From assembly GCA_009859145.1 (NCBI GenBank), contig VRVR01000003.1:186001-250000 (forward strand): 64,000 nt of DNA, in the 5' to 3' direction. This document shows positions 44,244 through 54,825 of the stretch, piece by piece; position 1 is the first letter of the stretch; every line of letters begins with the position of its first letter. This stretch comes from Andalucia godoyi (taxonomy: Eukaryota; Discoba; Jakobea; Jakobida; Andaluciidae). The notes under the pieces are model-generated. The model was not told the DNA's origin. It worked only from the letters and a program-made list of their open reading frames with translations, and did no database searches. Position numbers and translations under genes: made by a program.

Positions 44244-45912
44244 ATGGGAAAACATGCGTCTGGCTCACCTCTGAAATCGTCCCCAATCCGGATTCCACAC
44301 CCTCCAGATTCCGCACGGAACTCGACTGGTATGCATCTCTGCTGTTTCTCGCTGTTTTCGTTGTCTTCTCTATCTAAAACTGCAGATTTCTCACAGACTT
44401 TCTTTCAATTGATATTGTTGTTGTTGGTGTTGTTGGTGTTGCTGCTGGGGCTGCTATCGTATAGATGTGCATCATAAGAGAAGACAAGAGTATCACGAAT
44501 TTGTGGCTCAGGCCGTTCCTGCGGCGAGCCCCGGTGCTGTGATCGACGACAAGTCGCATTACCCACTATTTCACCAGGATTCAAGTTCATTTCTCACAAT
44601 GGACGATTCCCTGCGGCGGCCCCGTTCTACGGAGCGCCGTCGGAGTCGTGGCTTGCAGGGTGCAGAAAGACCGCTTCCGAGCAACTCTTCCCGAACCTCG
44701 GACTGTTTTCCAGTAGACCTTTTGGAACTTGTGCGACAGAAGAAGGAGAAGAAGTGGCGACGTAGAAGGAGAACTCTCCTGGATAATCCATTGGAGCAGG
44801 TCCATGCAGATGGATCGTCGGGATCGCTGTCTGTACGAGCCAAGGAGCAGCTTGCGAGTATGAATCATGAAGACCACATTTCAGAAATGAAGATAATGGA
44901 AATAGGACGCAAGAGACGGTCTCTGTCGAATCCAGCGGGGTTCGATGCTGCAAGAACCGTCACGTTTGCAAAGAATGGTGAATCTCTCGAAGATCGGTTT
45001 GCTGGAACAAAGATGTCAGGAGACCCATTAAGCGGGATTGCCAATGGTAGTTCACGTAGCCGAATACCGTTGATGGATGCTCGGACGGCACGACAGGAGA
45101 TTGACCCACTCGACGATGCCTCCACACCACTGTACTCTTCATTCTCAAAAGACGAGGTTTTCCATCCAGCCAAAGTTCCTTTGCTGAGAGCGCGAAGTAT
45201 CTCAAAGCTCAAACGAAAGGATAGCGACGGCACAATGTCCGATGCAACCAGCTCTGATGTGGAAGTGTCACCACGAACCCCTTTGCAGCCCTCCTCCTCT
45301 TCTTCTTCTCTGGAAAAGTTCCCTGCGTACGTTCTTCGAAGAATGCAAAGCAACGGCGGCTTGCGCTCCCGATCGTTCTCATTAGAGTCCGCACGGTCTC
45401 CGTTGCGATCCTCAGGTTCATTTGGTTCACAGCCTATGGATGTCCTCGAGCGCACAAGGCAGCAACATTTGGAATCTGCTGGAATTGTAATGGAGCCAGC
45501 AGCTGGAAGCCCGAATTGCAACGAATCCCCGCGCAGAAACTCGATTTCCTCGTTGTTGCTTCCCAGACGGGACTCGGCAAGCTCGCTTCCGCAGAGCCCA
45601 CAATCAGTGCCCGCGGCAAATGGCCACCCTATCACTGTCCCTCCTCTTTCACTGCGCCATGTTGCTGCGTCAGCAGACTCCAGAAGTGAGGTAGACTTCA
45701 GCGATAGCGTTTCGAATTACGCCGGCTCAAGTGCTTCTCCACATGTTCCCAGGATGGTCTCCGTTCGCGATTCAAGGGACATCCAGAAGCAACTCTTGCC
45801 TATCTTGAAGGATGTCAAAGTGTCCACACCTCGATCGCATTCTCACGACTCTATTTCAAAGTTGGCAAATGGCATTCGGGTCTCCGGGTTCTTCGACCAC
45901 CCCCATCCGTGA
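44244..45912 (+). CDS. Ser-rich disordered protein, two exons, possible N-myristoylation
   Basis: Exon 1 is 44244..44328 and exon 2 is 44465..45912 (510 aa, TGA). Exon 1 begins MGKHASGSPLKSSPIRIPHP, which fits an N-myristoylation signal (Gly2, Ser6). The junction codon is G|AT giving Asp, then VHHKRRQEY. Without the splice, exon 2 has no ATG until MDDSLRRPRS at 44599, so a shorter 437-aa protein is the alternative. The whole protein is disordered, S/R/P-rich, with many basic-Ser and Ser-Pro sites (SISKLKRKDS; RSRSFSLESARSP; RRNSISS) typical of kinase targets. No domain recognised. Confidence 0.6.
44329..44464 (+). other. Probable intron of the Ser-rich gene (136 bp)
   Basis: Donor GTATGC, acceptor CGTATAG, phase 1. 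The 3' half is a TTG/GTT-rich tract. Supported by frame restoration rather than by a conserved protein. Confidence 0.55.
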
Positions 45913-45923
45913 CGCTGCCATCG

Positions 45924-45964
<41 letters not shown>

Positions 45965-46517
45965 TGGAATTTTTTATATGGATGTTTCTTCTTAGTTAGC
46001 TATTGATGCGATTGATTCTTGGCCCTCCTAGAATTATCATTTCTCATGTGCTGTGCTGTACCGTCAACAACGTTTGTACTGTTCTCATCGTGTTTTATTT
46101 CGTTTTCCTCCTTCCAATTCCACCGGAGACTTCTGCACAACGCCAAAGTGCGCGGCGGGGGCCTGTCACCCTTCCCTGTACTGCAGCAACATTGATTACG
46201 CATCGTCAGCGCCGGCCATGCATGGTCAGGTCAGTGCACAAATGAAGGTGTTGTAGATACTATCAGGTCGCTCCGACGTTTTCCCGAGCGACGACGGAAC
46301 CTGTTGTAGAAGCAGAAAGTGTAAACGGACGCCGCGTTTCATTTTTGGACACACGACTCACGCCTCTTTTGCGACTTTCTCGTTTCTCCACACTTTTTAT
46401 TAAATTAATTCAGCTATCTTTGACCGCTTTTGCTTCCTTTACTTTTTTCAATCTTTTTTTAATTGTGGTGTTTGTTATTTCTAGACATTCCCTTAGCTAA
46501 TCTTGAGAGGTACAAGA
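45913..46517. other. Intergenic with (TTA)n, aquaporin upstream region
   Basis: 605 bp. (ATT)13 at about 45927-45964 follows the Ser-rich stop. 46020-46330 is complex sequence with a short Cys-containing frame (CTTPKCAAGACHPSLYC) that I cannot identify. The remainder is T-rich leader. Confidence 0.4.
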
Positions 46518-47549
46518 ATGGCGGATCGTCAGCGTCTTCATGGTGATTACGGCGATGATGTAGAAGTTGGAAACGCAGGTCCAAATGCCGGTGGTCAAGG
46601 GTTCTCGTCTGTCGATATGCGTTCTCCTGGTGCCGGTCCTCGTGGCGGGTCTGCCCAAGAGCCGCAGCACAGTTCTGGACCGATTGCTGCAGTTGCGAAT
46701 GCAGCACGCAGAGCACAAGAGTTCACGACGAGACCTGACAAGCCAATGCCGCGTGCGGATGATGATGGAAACGCATTTATGCCTGTGTTCCGAGGATTTA
46801 GGTTCTTCCGAAAGTACGGAACGGACCTTGTCAAGGGTATTCGGTGGCAGGCGCTGATTGGAGAGTTTGTAGGAACTTTCTGCTTCTTGTTTGTCGGTAT
46901 CTTGTCGGTGATCGTCACGAAGGAGTATCCGGGAGACCCGACGTTGGTCAAGTCGCTGGTTGCTGCATTTGCTCATGGATTTGCTCTTTGCTGCGCAATC
47001 TACATGATGGCGAATATTTCGGGTGGCCATCTCAACCCTGCCGTTTCGTTGGCCGGTATCGTCTGCCATAAGATGGACTTCAAGCACGGTCTGTTGTACA
47101 TGGGCTGCCAGTTCGGGGGATCGGTTTGTGCAGCGTTGGCAGCGGAAATTCTTGTGGAGGGTGCGACTGGATACAACTTTGCTGTTCCGTTGAATGTGGA
47201 GAAGTGGCGTGCGTTCATTGCAGAGATTCTGTTCACGTTCTTCTTTGTGACAGTCATTTTGTCCCTTGCAATGGATCCGTCGTCGCCAATGGGTGCCGGC
47301 GAATCAAAGTTTGATATCTTCATCACTGTTGCGCCGCTCATTATCGGACTCACGCTGACCAGTATCATCATTGTCGGAGCAAACATCTCGGGTGCTTGCT
47401 TGAACCCTGCGCATGCTTTTGGACCCGCGTTGGTGCTCAAGCGGTGGGACGACTTTGAAATCTATCTGTTCGGTCCCATGATCGGTGCCTCTGGCGCAAC
47501 CCTCTTGTACGAATTCATGTTCTCACCCAAGCCGTTCTCGAGACGTTAA
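46518..47549 (+). CDS. Aquaporin/MIP-family channel
   Basis: A 343-aa membrane channel for water or small neutral solutes. ATG at 46518 (MADRQRLHGDYGDD); the longer open frame begins at TTG. An approximately 95-residue polar cytoplasmic N-terminus precedes six membrane helices (ALIGEFVGTFCFLFVGILSV onwards). Both pore boxes are intact: GGHLNPAVSLAG and GACLNPAHAFGPAL (NPA twice). The residue after the second NPA is H rather than the usual R, so the selectivity filter is probably altered. The long N-terminus is unusual. Substrate cannot be decided from sequence. Confidence 0.93.
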   Translation: MADRQRLHGDYGDDVEVGNAGPNAGGQGFSSVDMRSPGAGPRGGSAQEPQHSSGPIAAVANAARRAQEFTTRPDKPMPRADDDGNAFMPVFRGFRFFRKYGTDLVKGIRWQALIGEFVGTFCFLFVGILSVIVTKEYPGDPTLVKSLVAAFAHGFALCCAIYMMANISGGHLNPAVSLAGIVCHKMDFKHGLLYMGCQFGGSVCAALAAEILVEGATGYNFAVPLNVEKWRAFIAEILFTFFFVTVILSLAMDPSSPMGAGESKFDIFITVAPLIIGLTLTSIIIVGANISGACLNPAHAFGPALVLKRWDDFEIYLFGPMIGASGATLLYEFMFSPKPFSRR

Positions 47550-47993
47550 TCATTCTTCGTGTTTCTTCTGACTTGGGGTTTTCTCTTCCTGTCTCCGATG
47601 TCTGGTGCATAGTTTGTTCATGTTTCTCTCCTCCTCCCCCCCCCCCCCCAACCCAATCTCCTTGTTCTATGTGCGCTGCCGCTTCTAAGTGTGTTATCAT
47701 GATTGTAGTATTGCTACATCTCGCTTTAAACGGCCCACTTGTTCCCCGCAGGACATCATCAAATACTTTGTGAAGTTCGTCTGCTCCCTTCAACGTAATG
47801 CATTCTTCATTTTCTTCTTCTTCTCCTTGTGCAATTCCCCCTCCTCTTTTCTTTTTTTTTTTTTTTTTTTGTTTTCTTTTGTGTGTGTATGTGTGTGTGT
47901 ATTATTATCTTTGCATTGCAGAACTAAAATTCAGCTTTATACAATCTTGCAATGGTATTTCCGGGCGGACGTCACAGCAATGCACAAAGGCCG
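47550..47993. other. Convergent spacer aquaporin / cation exchanger
   Basis: 444 bp with a C13 run near 47637-47650, T-runs near 47850-47870 and a GT tract at 47880-47900. No gene. Confidence 0.4.
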
Positions 47994-49970
47994 CTACGAT
48001 ACGGAAAGGACATTGAAAGCAAACAGCACAGAAAACAGTGTGGCTACAAAATACAAGATCAAAAGGCAGATTCCGTACCACCGCGGAGATCGCCACTTGT
48101 TCAGTGGCAGCACAATCAGCGCAGACAAGAGGGAAACCAGCAATGTGAAGAAGGAGACATACAGCGATTCATTCATAACAAGGCTCGCTGGTTGGGGATA
48201 GTTGATTGCGTTGAGAATGGTAAATGCAAGACCAACTCCTATGAGCAAGTTAAGCATTGGGCCTGCATAGATCGCTGCGATTGCCATCTGCGGGTATCCG
48301 TTTCGAGCAACGAGAATGTCCGCCACGAGATCACCGACACTGTTGCCGATTGCCAGAACGGTTAGCGCCATCAACGACGGTGATATGCCGAAAAAGAAGC
48401 CAAGAGATTGCAAAACGACCACCAGTTCGTTTGCAAACAAGTAGATCCATACAATCGACATCGCAAAGCACAGAAAAACAAAGCACAGAAGAACAAACCC
48501 CTTAGGTTCACGGCGGGCAGGAAGGAAGAAATAGATCACAACTGACAATGGAACAGTGAGAAGCAGGAAAATGACAACAAGCGGAAAGACCCCAATCAAG
48601 AAAGGAACCATGTTCGCGGCAAACATGATCATGAGGGGAAACAATGCGAATGAACAGGATGCGAAGAAGCGATCAAAACAGTCGTGCTCGACTTGTGGAA
48701 TCGTGAACAGCAGCAGCAATCGAAAAGGGGCAACAAAAGGAAACAGGATTTTTTCAAACAAGTTTTTGTCCTCCCACTCAATAAAATCAACCCATCTCCT
48801 CCACAAACCAAGAAGAGACTTCTCATAGATCATGTCCTCTGACATGTCAGTCGAAGATTGCGCATCCTGAATGTTGTTGACGGCAGACGGACCCGCTGAA
48901 AACGGAGCGCCCACTGCGACGGCTGTCGATTGTGCAACACCAGACGGCTTTCCACCAATGAGAGGTGCCGACTCGCCGACTGTTGTGGAGCTCCTCTCTT
49001 CTTCCTCGCGTTCTTCTTCGAGGGCATTCCCGTGAACCATGTACACGACATGCCGGTGCGGTGCGTGGACATGTGTATGCGCATGGGCATGTACGTGCTC
49101 ATGCTTGTCGTGGGCCAACGCCCTTTCAACGTTGCTCTGCACTGCGGCCGGATCAGACCTTGCGACCTCATTTCCATCTGCTGCCAAACGCCGCTTCTTC
49201 CAGCGCTGGTAGACCATGCGGCCGACGATCACGATAATCACATACACAATGTACAGTACAAGGAACGAAATTGACTCTGCGAGAGAGAATGTGCCGTCGA
49301 TCGCTGTTAGACAAGCATAAATAACAGACGCCAGGTACATCAGCACGTCTCGGAGGAACGGTCTTCTGGTGACCTTCACGTCCGCAACCATCGTTACTAG
49401 GCCCATAATGACAGTGGTGATGAACATTCCTGAACCAATCGGTTCTCCGATTCCGATGTCGGACGCTCCGGAAACCAGAACTGCAGCCACAATCGATGAG
49501 ATATCTGGTGCGCCATTGCCCAGTGCAAGGAACGTGACGCCCGCAACGTTCGGCGAGAGCTTTAAACTCTCTGTGATTCGTTCCAAAGACCCTGTAAAAT
49601 ACTGATCGGCAGTATCACCAAGCATAACAAACAGTAGAATCAGCCAAATGATAATCACGGTGTACACAAACCCAGCAGCATGCGGAAGCGTGCAGTAGCG
49701 CATCGCCATGTAATCAAACACTCCAACAACATCTCCGCAGTTGTCTCGCACCCACTGACACTGCTCCGATGCAGGCCTGTTCCTTACTTTCCCACAATCG
49801 TCGCCGTCGTCATCCGCGAGCCTTCTTGATGTCGCAGAAGACGCGGACGACAAGGATGACGAAGAAAACGAAGGAATCGTAACCGATGCGAGCGCCAACA
49901 GTCCAAACAAACACAGACATATCGATGCTTTCAAAATCTGCCGGCTCGTTCGGTTCTTTCTCCTCATCAT
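47994..49970 (-). CDS. Cation/Ca2+ exchanger, NCLX/CCX type
   Basis: A 658-aa exchanger. MMRRKNRTSRQ at 49970 starts a signal-anchor-like segment (ICLCLFGLLALASVTI). Two hydrophobic clusters, each with the alpha-repeat, flank a large loop. Alpha-1: FLALGNGAPDISSIVAAV with GSGMFITTVIMG; alpha-2: LAIGNSVGDLVADILVARNGYPQMA. The pairing GNGAPD / GNSVGD with an ARNGYP extension is typical of NCLX (SLC8B1) and plant CCX proteins. The loop at about 300-450 is His-rich (HDKHEHVHAHAHTHVHAPHRH) and acidic, possibly metal-binding. A Ca2+ or other cation/Na+ antiport at mitochondria, endomembrane or plasma membrane is possible; location is not decidable. Confidence 0.9.
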   Translation of the reverse strand: MMRRKNRTSRQILKASICLCLFGLLALASVTIPSFSSSSLSSASSATSRRLADDDGDDCGKVRNRPASEQCQWVRDNCGDVVGVFDYMAMRYCTLPHAAGFVYTVIIIWLILLFVMLGDTADQYFTGSLERITESLKLSPNVAGVTFLALGNGAPDISSIVAAVLVSGASDIGIGEPIGSGMFITTVIMGLVTMVADVKVTRRPFLRDVLMYLASVIYACLTAIDGTFSLAESISFLVLYIVYVIIVIVGRMVYQRWKKRRLAADGNEVARSDPAAVQSNVERALAHDKHEHVHAHAHTHVHAPHRHVVYMVHGNALEEEREEEERSSTTVGESAPLIGGKPSGVAQSTAVAVGAPFSAGPSAVNNIQDAQSSTDMSEDMIYEKSLLGLWRRWVDFIEWEDKNLFEKILFPFVAPFRLLLLFTIPQVEHDCFDRFFASCSFALFPLMIMFAANMVPFLIGVFPLVVIFLLLTVPLSVVIYFFLPARREPKGFVLLCFVFLCFAMSIVWIYLFANELVVVLQSLGFFFGISPSLMALTVLAIGNSVGDLVADILVARNGYPQMAIAAIYAGPMLNLLIGVGLAFTILNAINYPQPASLVMNESLYVSFFTLLVSLLSALIVLPLNKWRSPRWYGICLLILYFVATLFSVLFAFNVLSVS

Positions 49971-50177
49971 TTTCTTCTCCCAAACCAATATATACCAATG
50001 GCAATAACAACAACAACAACAACGGTGGCAATTATAATATATAAGAATGTGCGTATCCTTCAAACTTCCCGTCTGAATAAATCAAAGAAAAGTCGCGCGG
50101 TAAGCGGAAGTCAAATGCAGCAGAGGGTACACTTGCACTTCAGATGCTCTGTTGCTGCCTTTTGTTTTTCTGCGCAA

Positions 50178-50208
<31 letters not shown>

Positions 50209-50758
50209 GTGAGCAGGGGACTTGTGACTGATGAGCAGTCTTTGAGAGTTGAAATCTTTTTGAACCTTTGAATCTTGCAGAAATGTACGGCAAGGATGGA
50301 CCACTTGGTGCAGGTGGACGCCGGGACATTTCTGGAATTTTCTTCCCGACAAGCAAAAGCGAAATGTCAGAGCGTCCCGCAAACAAATGACGATGACTCA
50401 CTGAGTTACCGGTACTGACTCAATCCGCAAAGCCGCCGTAGTCCACGAAAACACAAAGCACGCTTGATACTGGATGCTTGAATCCCTTTTGACTATGACT
50501 GTAGGGCTCTCACTGTTGGACCAAAATTTCGCCTTTCGCAGAAAACAACGCTCTTTCATATTTCCTCGATGTATTCGTTTTGCTGAATCCTTCTCTTCTT
50601 CTCTCCTTTCTTTTTCCTTCTTTTCCTTTTCCTTTTTTCTTTTTTCCTCCTTCTTCTCTTCGGATCCAGATCTTTTTTAAATTCAATTTTCCCTTGATTG
50701 TGGTTACCGTACAGAAAAGAGGAAGTTTAAAAAAAAAGAAGAAGAAGAAGAAGGCAAG
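49971..50758. promoter_or_regulatory. Divergent upstream region, exchanger / RRM gene
   Basis: 788 bp. It has a CAA run at about 50008-50023, a GT tract at 50179-50202, GAGTTACC at 50403-50410 and GGTTACCG at 50702-50709, and a C/T-rich leader at 50580-50660. No gene accepted. Confidence 0.4.
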
Positions 50759-51331
50759 ATGTTCCGCTCTACTGGTCTTATTCGTTCGTCTGTCCGTGCA
50801 TTCGGCAGCAACCAGCCTCCTCGTGCGCCGTCTGTGCAAGGAGTGACCGAGTTCCTTGAATCTCTGTCCCCCGCAGCACGCAAGGATGCTGAGAACATCG
50901 TGAATGCATACGAGGAACTCCTTGAGCAGCGTGCATTCCGCCCTCGATTCCAGCGATTTGATAACCAACAACGTGGAGAGCACAACGCCAATGGCAACCC
51001 CAGCAACGCCAGACATACCGAGAATGGAGAGGTTCGTGAGCGTCGGGTGTTCTCCAACGAGCACAAGCTATTCATCAAGAACTTGTCGTTTGCGACGACT
51101 TGGCAGACTCTCAAGGCCCGCTTTGAGGAGGTCGGCGCTGTGGCATTTGCAACCATCCTCAAGTCCGAGGACGGAAAGCCCAGAGGCATGGCGCTTGTCA
51201 CCATGGAGAAGCCAGAGGACGCAAAGCGCGCTCTGCAGGAACTCAATGGAGCCGAGCTCGATGGTCGCCAGCTTCGCGTAGAGGCCGCACGCGAATTCTC
51301 TCGCCGTGAAGAATCGCCAAAGGACGAGTAA
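50759..51331 (+). CDS. Mitochondrial RRM RNA-binding protein
   Basis: A 190-aa protein. MFRSTGLIRSSVRAFGS is a strong mitochondrial presequence (Arg, Ser, no acids). Residues 20-95 are helical and polar. One RRM spans about residues 100-178 with RNP2 KLFIKNLSF and RNP1 KPRGMALVTM (canonical K/RGxGFVxF weakened to GMALVTM). It ends with a charged tail (EFSRREESPKDE). Small single-RRM mitochondrial proteins act in RNA processing or stability; the target here is unknown. Confidence 0.82.
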   Translation: MFRSTGLIRSSVRAFGSNQPPRAPSVQGVTEFLESLSPAARKDAENIVNAYEELLEQRAFRPRFQRFDNQQRGEHNANGNPSNARHTENGEVRERRVFSNEHKLFIKNLSFATTWQTLKARFEEVGAVAFATILKSEDGKPRGMALVTMEKPEDAKRALQELNGAELDGRQLRVEAAREFSRREESPKDE

Positions 51332-51561
51332 GCCGAGCCGTTTTTCGTGGGAACAAGAAAACAACAAGAATCACCGAGTCGTTTTTCTGCATCTGCATAT
51401 TTGCACATGGACAAAGAGTTTTTAGTTTGTATATATACAAATTTTGTGTGTTGAAAATCAGTGTAAATTCTTTGGTTTTTTCCCTTTCATCCGTTTTTCA
51501 ATGCATTGGAACGAACAAGAAGGAGCGCTCCAACAGTATGGGTGACGATACAGATTACAAA
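51332..51561. other. Convergent spacer RRM gene / deacylase
   Basis: 230 bp between stops. It includes GTATATATACAAA near 51430, palindromic and possibly a 3'-end feature of either gene. No gene. Confidence 0.3.
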
Positions 51562-52077
51562 CTATGCAGCGTTGATCGAGGCAAAGTCGATCACGACAGG
51601 AGTGTGGTGCACCTGGTCGCAAAAGGAGAGGAAGTCCGTCACCTTGAAGCAACAGGTGGCGGTGTTTTCCATGGGGTGGAAATTCACAGTCTCGTGCTCG
51701 AGAAGCTTGGAATCAAGCAGGAGCGGGACCTTGCACTCCGGATCGTTTGCAAGACTGAATGGATTCACACAGCCCGGTTGGACATGCAACGCATCTAGGA
51801 GCATCTCGCTGGTTGCAAATCGCATCGAAGTGTTGTTCACCAGAAACTTGCTGAGCCTTTTCATTTCCACTCGGGTGGAATCAAGCGCCACAACAAGCCA
51901 TGTTCGTTTCTTGTCGTCCTTCACAAACAGATTCTTGCAATGGGCTCCAGGCAGCCTGTCGCCTGCAATCTGCAGCAGAGATTCCATCGTTGGAGTTGGC
52001 TCATGACGAAGCGTTTCTATTGGAGCAATTCCAAAACTCAATAACAACGCCAAACATTCGTCAATTGTTTGGATCAT
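51562..52077 (-). CDS. YbaK/ProX-type aminoacyl-tRNA deacylase (PRORSD1-like)
   Basis: A 171-aa stand-alone trans-editing enzyme that hydrolyses mischarged tRNA (Ala-tRNA-Pro in characterised members). Seen: PGAHCKNLFVKDDKKRTWLVVALDSTRVEMKRLSKFL with the catalytic Lys in CKNLF, MRFATSEMLLDALHVQPGCVNPFSL, and VNFHPMENTATCCFKVTDFLSF, all as in animal PRORSD1 (about 169 aa). The length and start match the family without any extra exon. It diverges from the nitrilase gene across a long GT repeat. Confidence 0.93.
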   Translation of the reverse strand: MIQTIDECLALLLSFGIAPIETLRHEPTPTMESLLQIAGDRLPGAHCKNLFVKDDKKRTWLVVALDSTRVEMKRLSKFLVNNTSMRFATSEMLLDALHVQPGCVNPFSLANDPECKVPLLLDSKLLEHETVNFHPMENTATCCFKVTDFLSFCDQVHHTPVVIDFASINAA

Positions 52078-52529
<452 letters not shown>

Positions 52530-53378
52530 ATGAGAATTGCGGGGGTTCAGTGTGTGTGTCCGAGCGGAGCGAATGCGGTGTCTGACGCCGTTGCAGTTCT
52601 TCGAGAGTCGATGGCAGAATGCGCAAAACAAGGAATAGACTTGGTGGTTTTCCCAGAGTTGTTTCTCGGCGGATACTGTGCAGGGGATCTGTTTGCGTCG
52701 ATTGCACAGGATCCGCAGACATCCACTGCCCTGCAAGAGGTCTCGACCATCTGTAAGTCCACGGGCACTGCGTGTCTAATTGGATTTGTCGAGCGTCCGT
52801 CTTCTTCTTCCGGCGAAGATTCCACGAAGCTGTACAACTCTGCAGCCTTGTTTGGAAAAGATGGATGTGTGCTGAGTGTTTATCGAAAGTGCCACATTTG
52901 GTCGTCTTATGAGAAAAAGTACTTTTCTGCAGGCAATCAGCTGGATAACGTCGTCGAGTATTGTGGTGTTCGACTGGGAATCCTGATTTGCTATGATGTC
53001 GAGTTTCCTGAATCCGTACGGACACTTGCACTCGCCGGCGCCAATCTGATTCTTGTTCCTACTGCACTGGCCAATCCATATAATGCACAAGCGACGATCT
53101 CCAGCCGCAGCTTCGAGAACCACGTATTCATCGCGTACATAAACTTTGTTGGTACAAATGGCCAAGTTACCTTCTGTGGCCGATCCGTCATTTGCGGCCC
53201 AGATGGACTAGACATTTGGAGAGCTTCCCCGGCGGATCCCTCCATCGGGTCCGCCATCATTGACCGAACCAAGAAGGCGTATGTGGAGAATCGTGCTCGA
53301 AACCCGTACATCGAAGACCGCAGACCAGACCTCTACCACTCCCTTGTTGCCCCTTGCCACCACATCAACAAAGAATAA
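52530..53378 (+). CDS. Nitrilase-family carbon-nitrogen hydrolase
   Basis: A 282-aa amidase-fold enzyme. The catalytic Glu-Lys-Cys triad is visible: VVFPELFLGGYC (E), YRKCHIW (K), GILICYDVEFPE (C). The strand LILVPTALANPYN follows. Length and motif spacing match small nitrilase-superfamily amidases (NIT1/NIT2, omega-amidase or aliphatic amidase-like). Substrate is not decidable. ATG at 52530 (MRIAGVQCVCPSG) is at the expected family start; the open frame extending upstream only reads through the GT tract as Val-Cys repeats. Confidence 0.92.
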   Translation: MRIAGVQCVCPSGANAVSDAVAVLRESMAECAKQGIDLVVFPELFLGGYCAGDLFASIAQDPQTSTALQEVSTICKSTGTACLIGFVERPSSSSGEDSTKLYNSAALFGKDGCVLSVYRKCHIWSSYEKKYFSAGNQLDNVVEYCGVRLGILICYDVEFPESVRTLALAGANLILVPTALANPYNAQATISSRSFENHVFIAYINFVGTNGQVTFCGRSVICGPDGLDIWRASPADPSIGSAIIDRTKKAYVENRARNPYIEDRRPDLYHSLVAPCHHINKE

Positions 53379-54018
53379 GGAATACTAATTCTTTAAAATG
53401 GCTATTGTTGCACCTTTCTTGTCATTCCCACACGCACCAGTCTTGTCAGGGGCGGCCTTTTTTCTACGGAGTGGCTGACGGAATGCATGCGAAGGGGCCA
53501 CGCCGATGCACCAATAATTGTCTGGTCGCGAGCGAGCACACAAGTGTGTGCGTGAGTGGCTGGGCTCATAGAAGCATATAGTTCGGACGGCCAATCCCTG
53601 TCAGTACGAACCACGGTGGGCTTCGCAGAAGTTCATGCGAAAATGTCTTACGCTCCAAAATGTTGAACAGGTCCGTCGTGCTCGTACGTCTTCTATTTGG
53701 GAATCCAAGCTTCAAGTTCACGAATAAACGAGACCGAATCCGAACAACTGGATATCCGATTGGTTCGATAAGAGTACGAAGTGAACTTCTTGTCGACTTC
53801 CCATCGTTTCGATATCATTCTGTATTTTCTCCGCGACCTGCGTAATTGCGTAACACGCCTCTCTCCGTTTTCCCGACAATAATTCTTGTTTCTGCGTTCA
53901 GAATTTCTCGTAATATCCAATTCTGTCAAACACTCTCTAATCTGCCGCATCGTTTTCGTTTCCCCGCCTCGACAGCCTCTCAAGCTCGCTAATTTTCACT
54001 GCGCGATCTGTATATAGG

Positions 54019-54051
<33 letters not shown>

Positions 54052-54072
54052 AGCACAGTAATCAAAGAGGAA
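53379..54072. other. Unexplained 694-bp intergenic stretch
   Basis: Downstream of the nitrilase gene, 53440-53960 is complex, non-repetitive sequence rather than the usual pyrimidine leader. Several short frames exist on both strands but none resembles a protein I know. No tRNA-like B box with a matching A box. (GAA)n at 54020-54050 lies just before the CUE gene. Confidence 0.4.
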
Positions 54073-54825
54073 ATGTCTGATTCCGAGATTGCGTATCGTG
54101 AAGCGACCAACATGCTCAAGGAGATGTTCCCGAGTGTGGACGGCGAGATTGTGTCCGCAGTTCTTGAAAGCACAAACGGGAATCTCGAAGTCACAATCCA
54201 GACGCTTCTGGAAATGTCGGATCCGTCCAGGACATCTTCTGGCGATGCAGCCTCGATCCCGATTCCATCGTCTCTTCCAGACGACTTTCTTACCCTCGAT
54301 TCGGTTGCTGATGCAGTATATGGTCGTCAGCCATCCAAACAGGCGACGCAGGAACACGATGATTTTGAGCTTGCAAAGCGTCTTCAAGCTGAAGAAGTCG
54401 CGCAAGCAAGTGCTGCCAATCGTCAGCGAGCCCCTTCTCGCACATCGGCAACTGCAGCTGCTGGAGGTGCAGGAGCTGCAATGACGAGTGCGACTCGAAA
54501 GCCCGGCTCATCGGGAGGATGGTGGGACAAGTTTTCCGAGTCAACACGAAAGAAATTCAAGGATCTGCAGAGCCGAATGAGCGGAAAGAAGGACTCTGCG
54601 ATGGAGTCGACGGAATACTCGGCGGTATCACATGGCGAACACTCTTCATTGCTGGATTCTGCAGATGAGGATGACGACGAACTCGAAAATGACCCTCGGT
54701 TCTCCGCAGACCAGCCGGGCAACAGTGCCACGACCACAAGTACCATCGCCACTGGAACGGCCGCACGTCAACGACCCGTTGCGTTTGAAGATACCTCCGA
54801 CAGCCTTCTTGCGTTCCGCGACTAG
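54073..54825 (+). CDS. CUE-domain ubiquitin-binding protein
   Basis: A 250-aa protein. Residues about 8-50 form a CUE domain: EATNMLKEMFPSVDGEIVSAVLESTNGNLEVTIQTLLEM (MFP and the di-Leu-type LL present). Around residue 96, DDFELAKRLQAEE resembles a ubiquitin-interacting helix. The remainder is A/S/T-rich and disordered with a WWDKFSEST motif near 150. Similar proteins act in ubiquitin-dependent sorting; the partner is unknown. Confidence 0.85.
   Translation: MSDSEIAYREATNMLKEMFPSVDGEIVSAVLESTNGNLEVTIQTLLEMSDPSRTSSGDAASIPIPSSLPDDFLTLDSVADAVYGRQPSKQATQEHDDFELAKRLQAEEVAQASAANRQRAPSRTSATAAAGGAGAAMTSATRKPGSSGGWWDKFSESTRKKFKDLQSRMSGKKDSAMESTEYSAVSHGEHSSLLDSADEDDDELENDPRFSADQPGNSATTTSTIATGTAARQRPVAFEDTSDSLLAFRD

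Noticed and set aside
46042-46256. 67-codon Cys-containing frame (CTTPKCAAGACHPSLYC)
   Set aside because: Too short, no family match, no upstream support; left as intergenic.
47637-47650. C-run as possible CRISPR or telomere-associated feature
   Set aside because: A simple homopolymer in a 3' spacer; no repeat-spacer pattern anywhere in the window.
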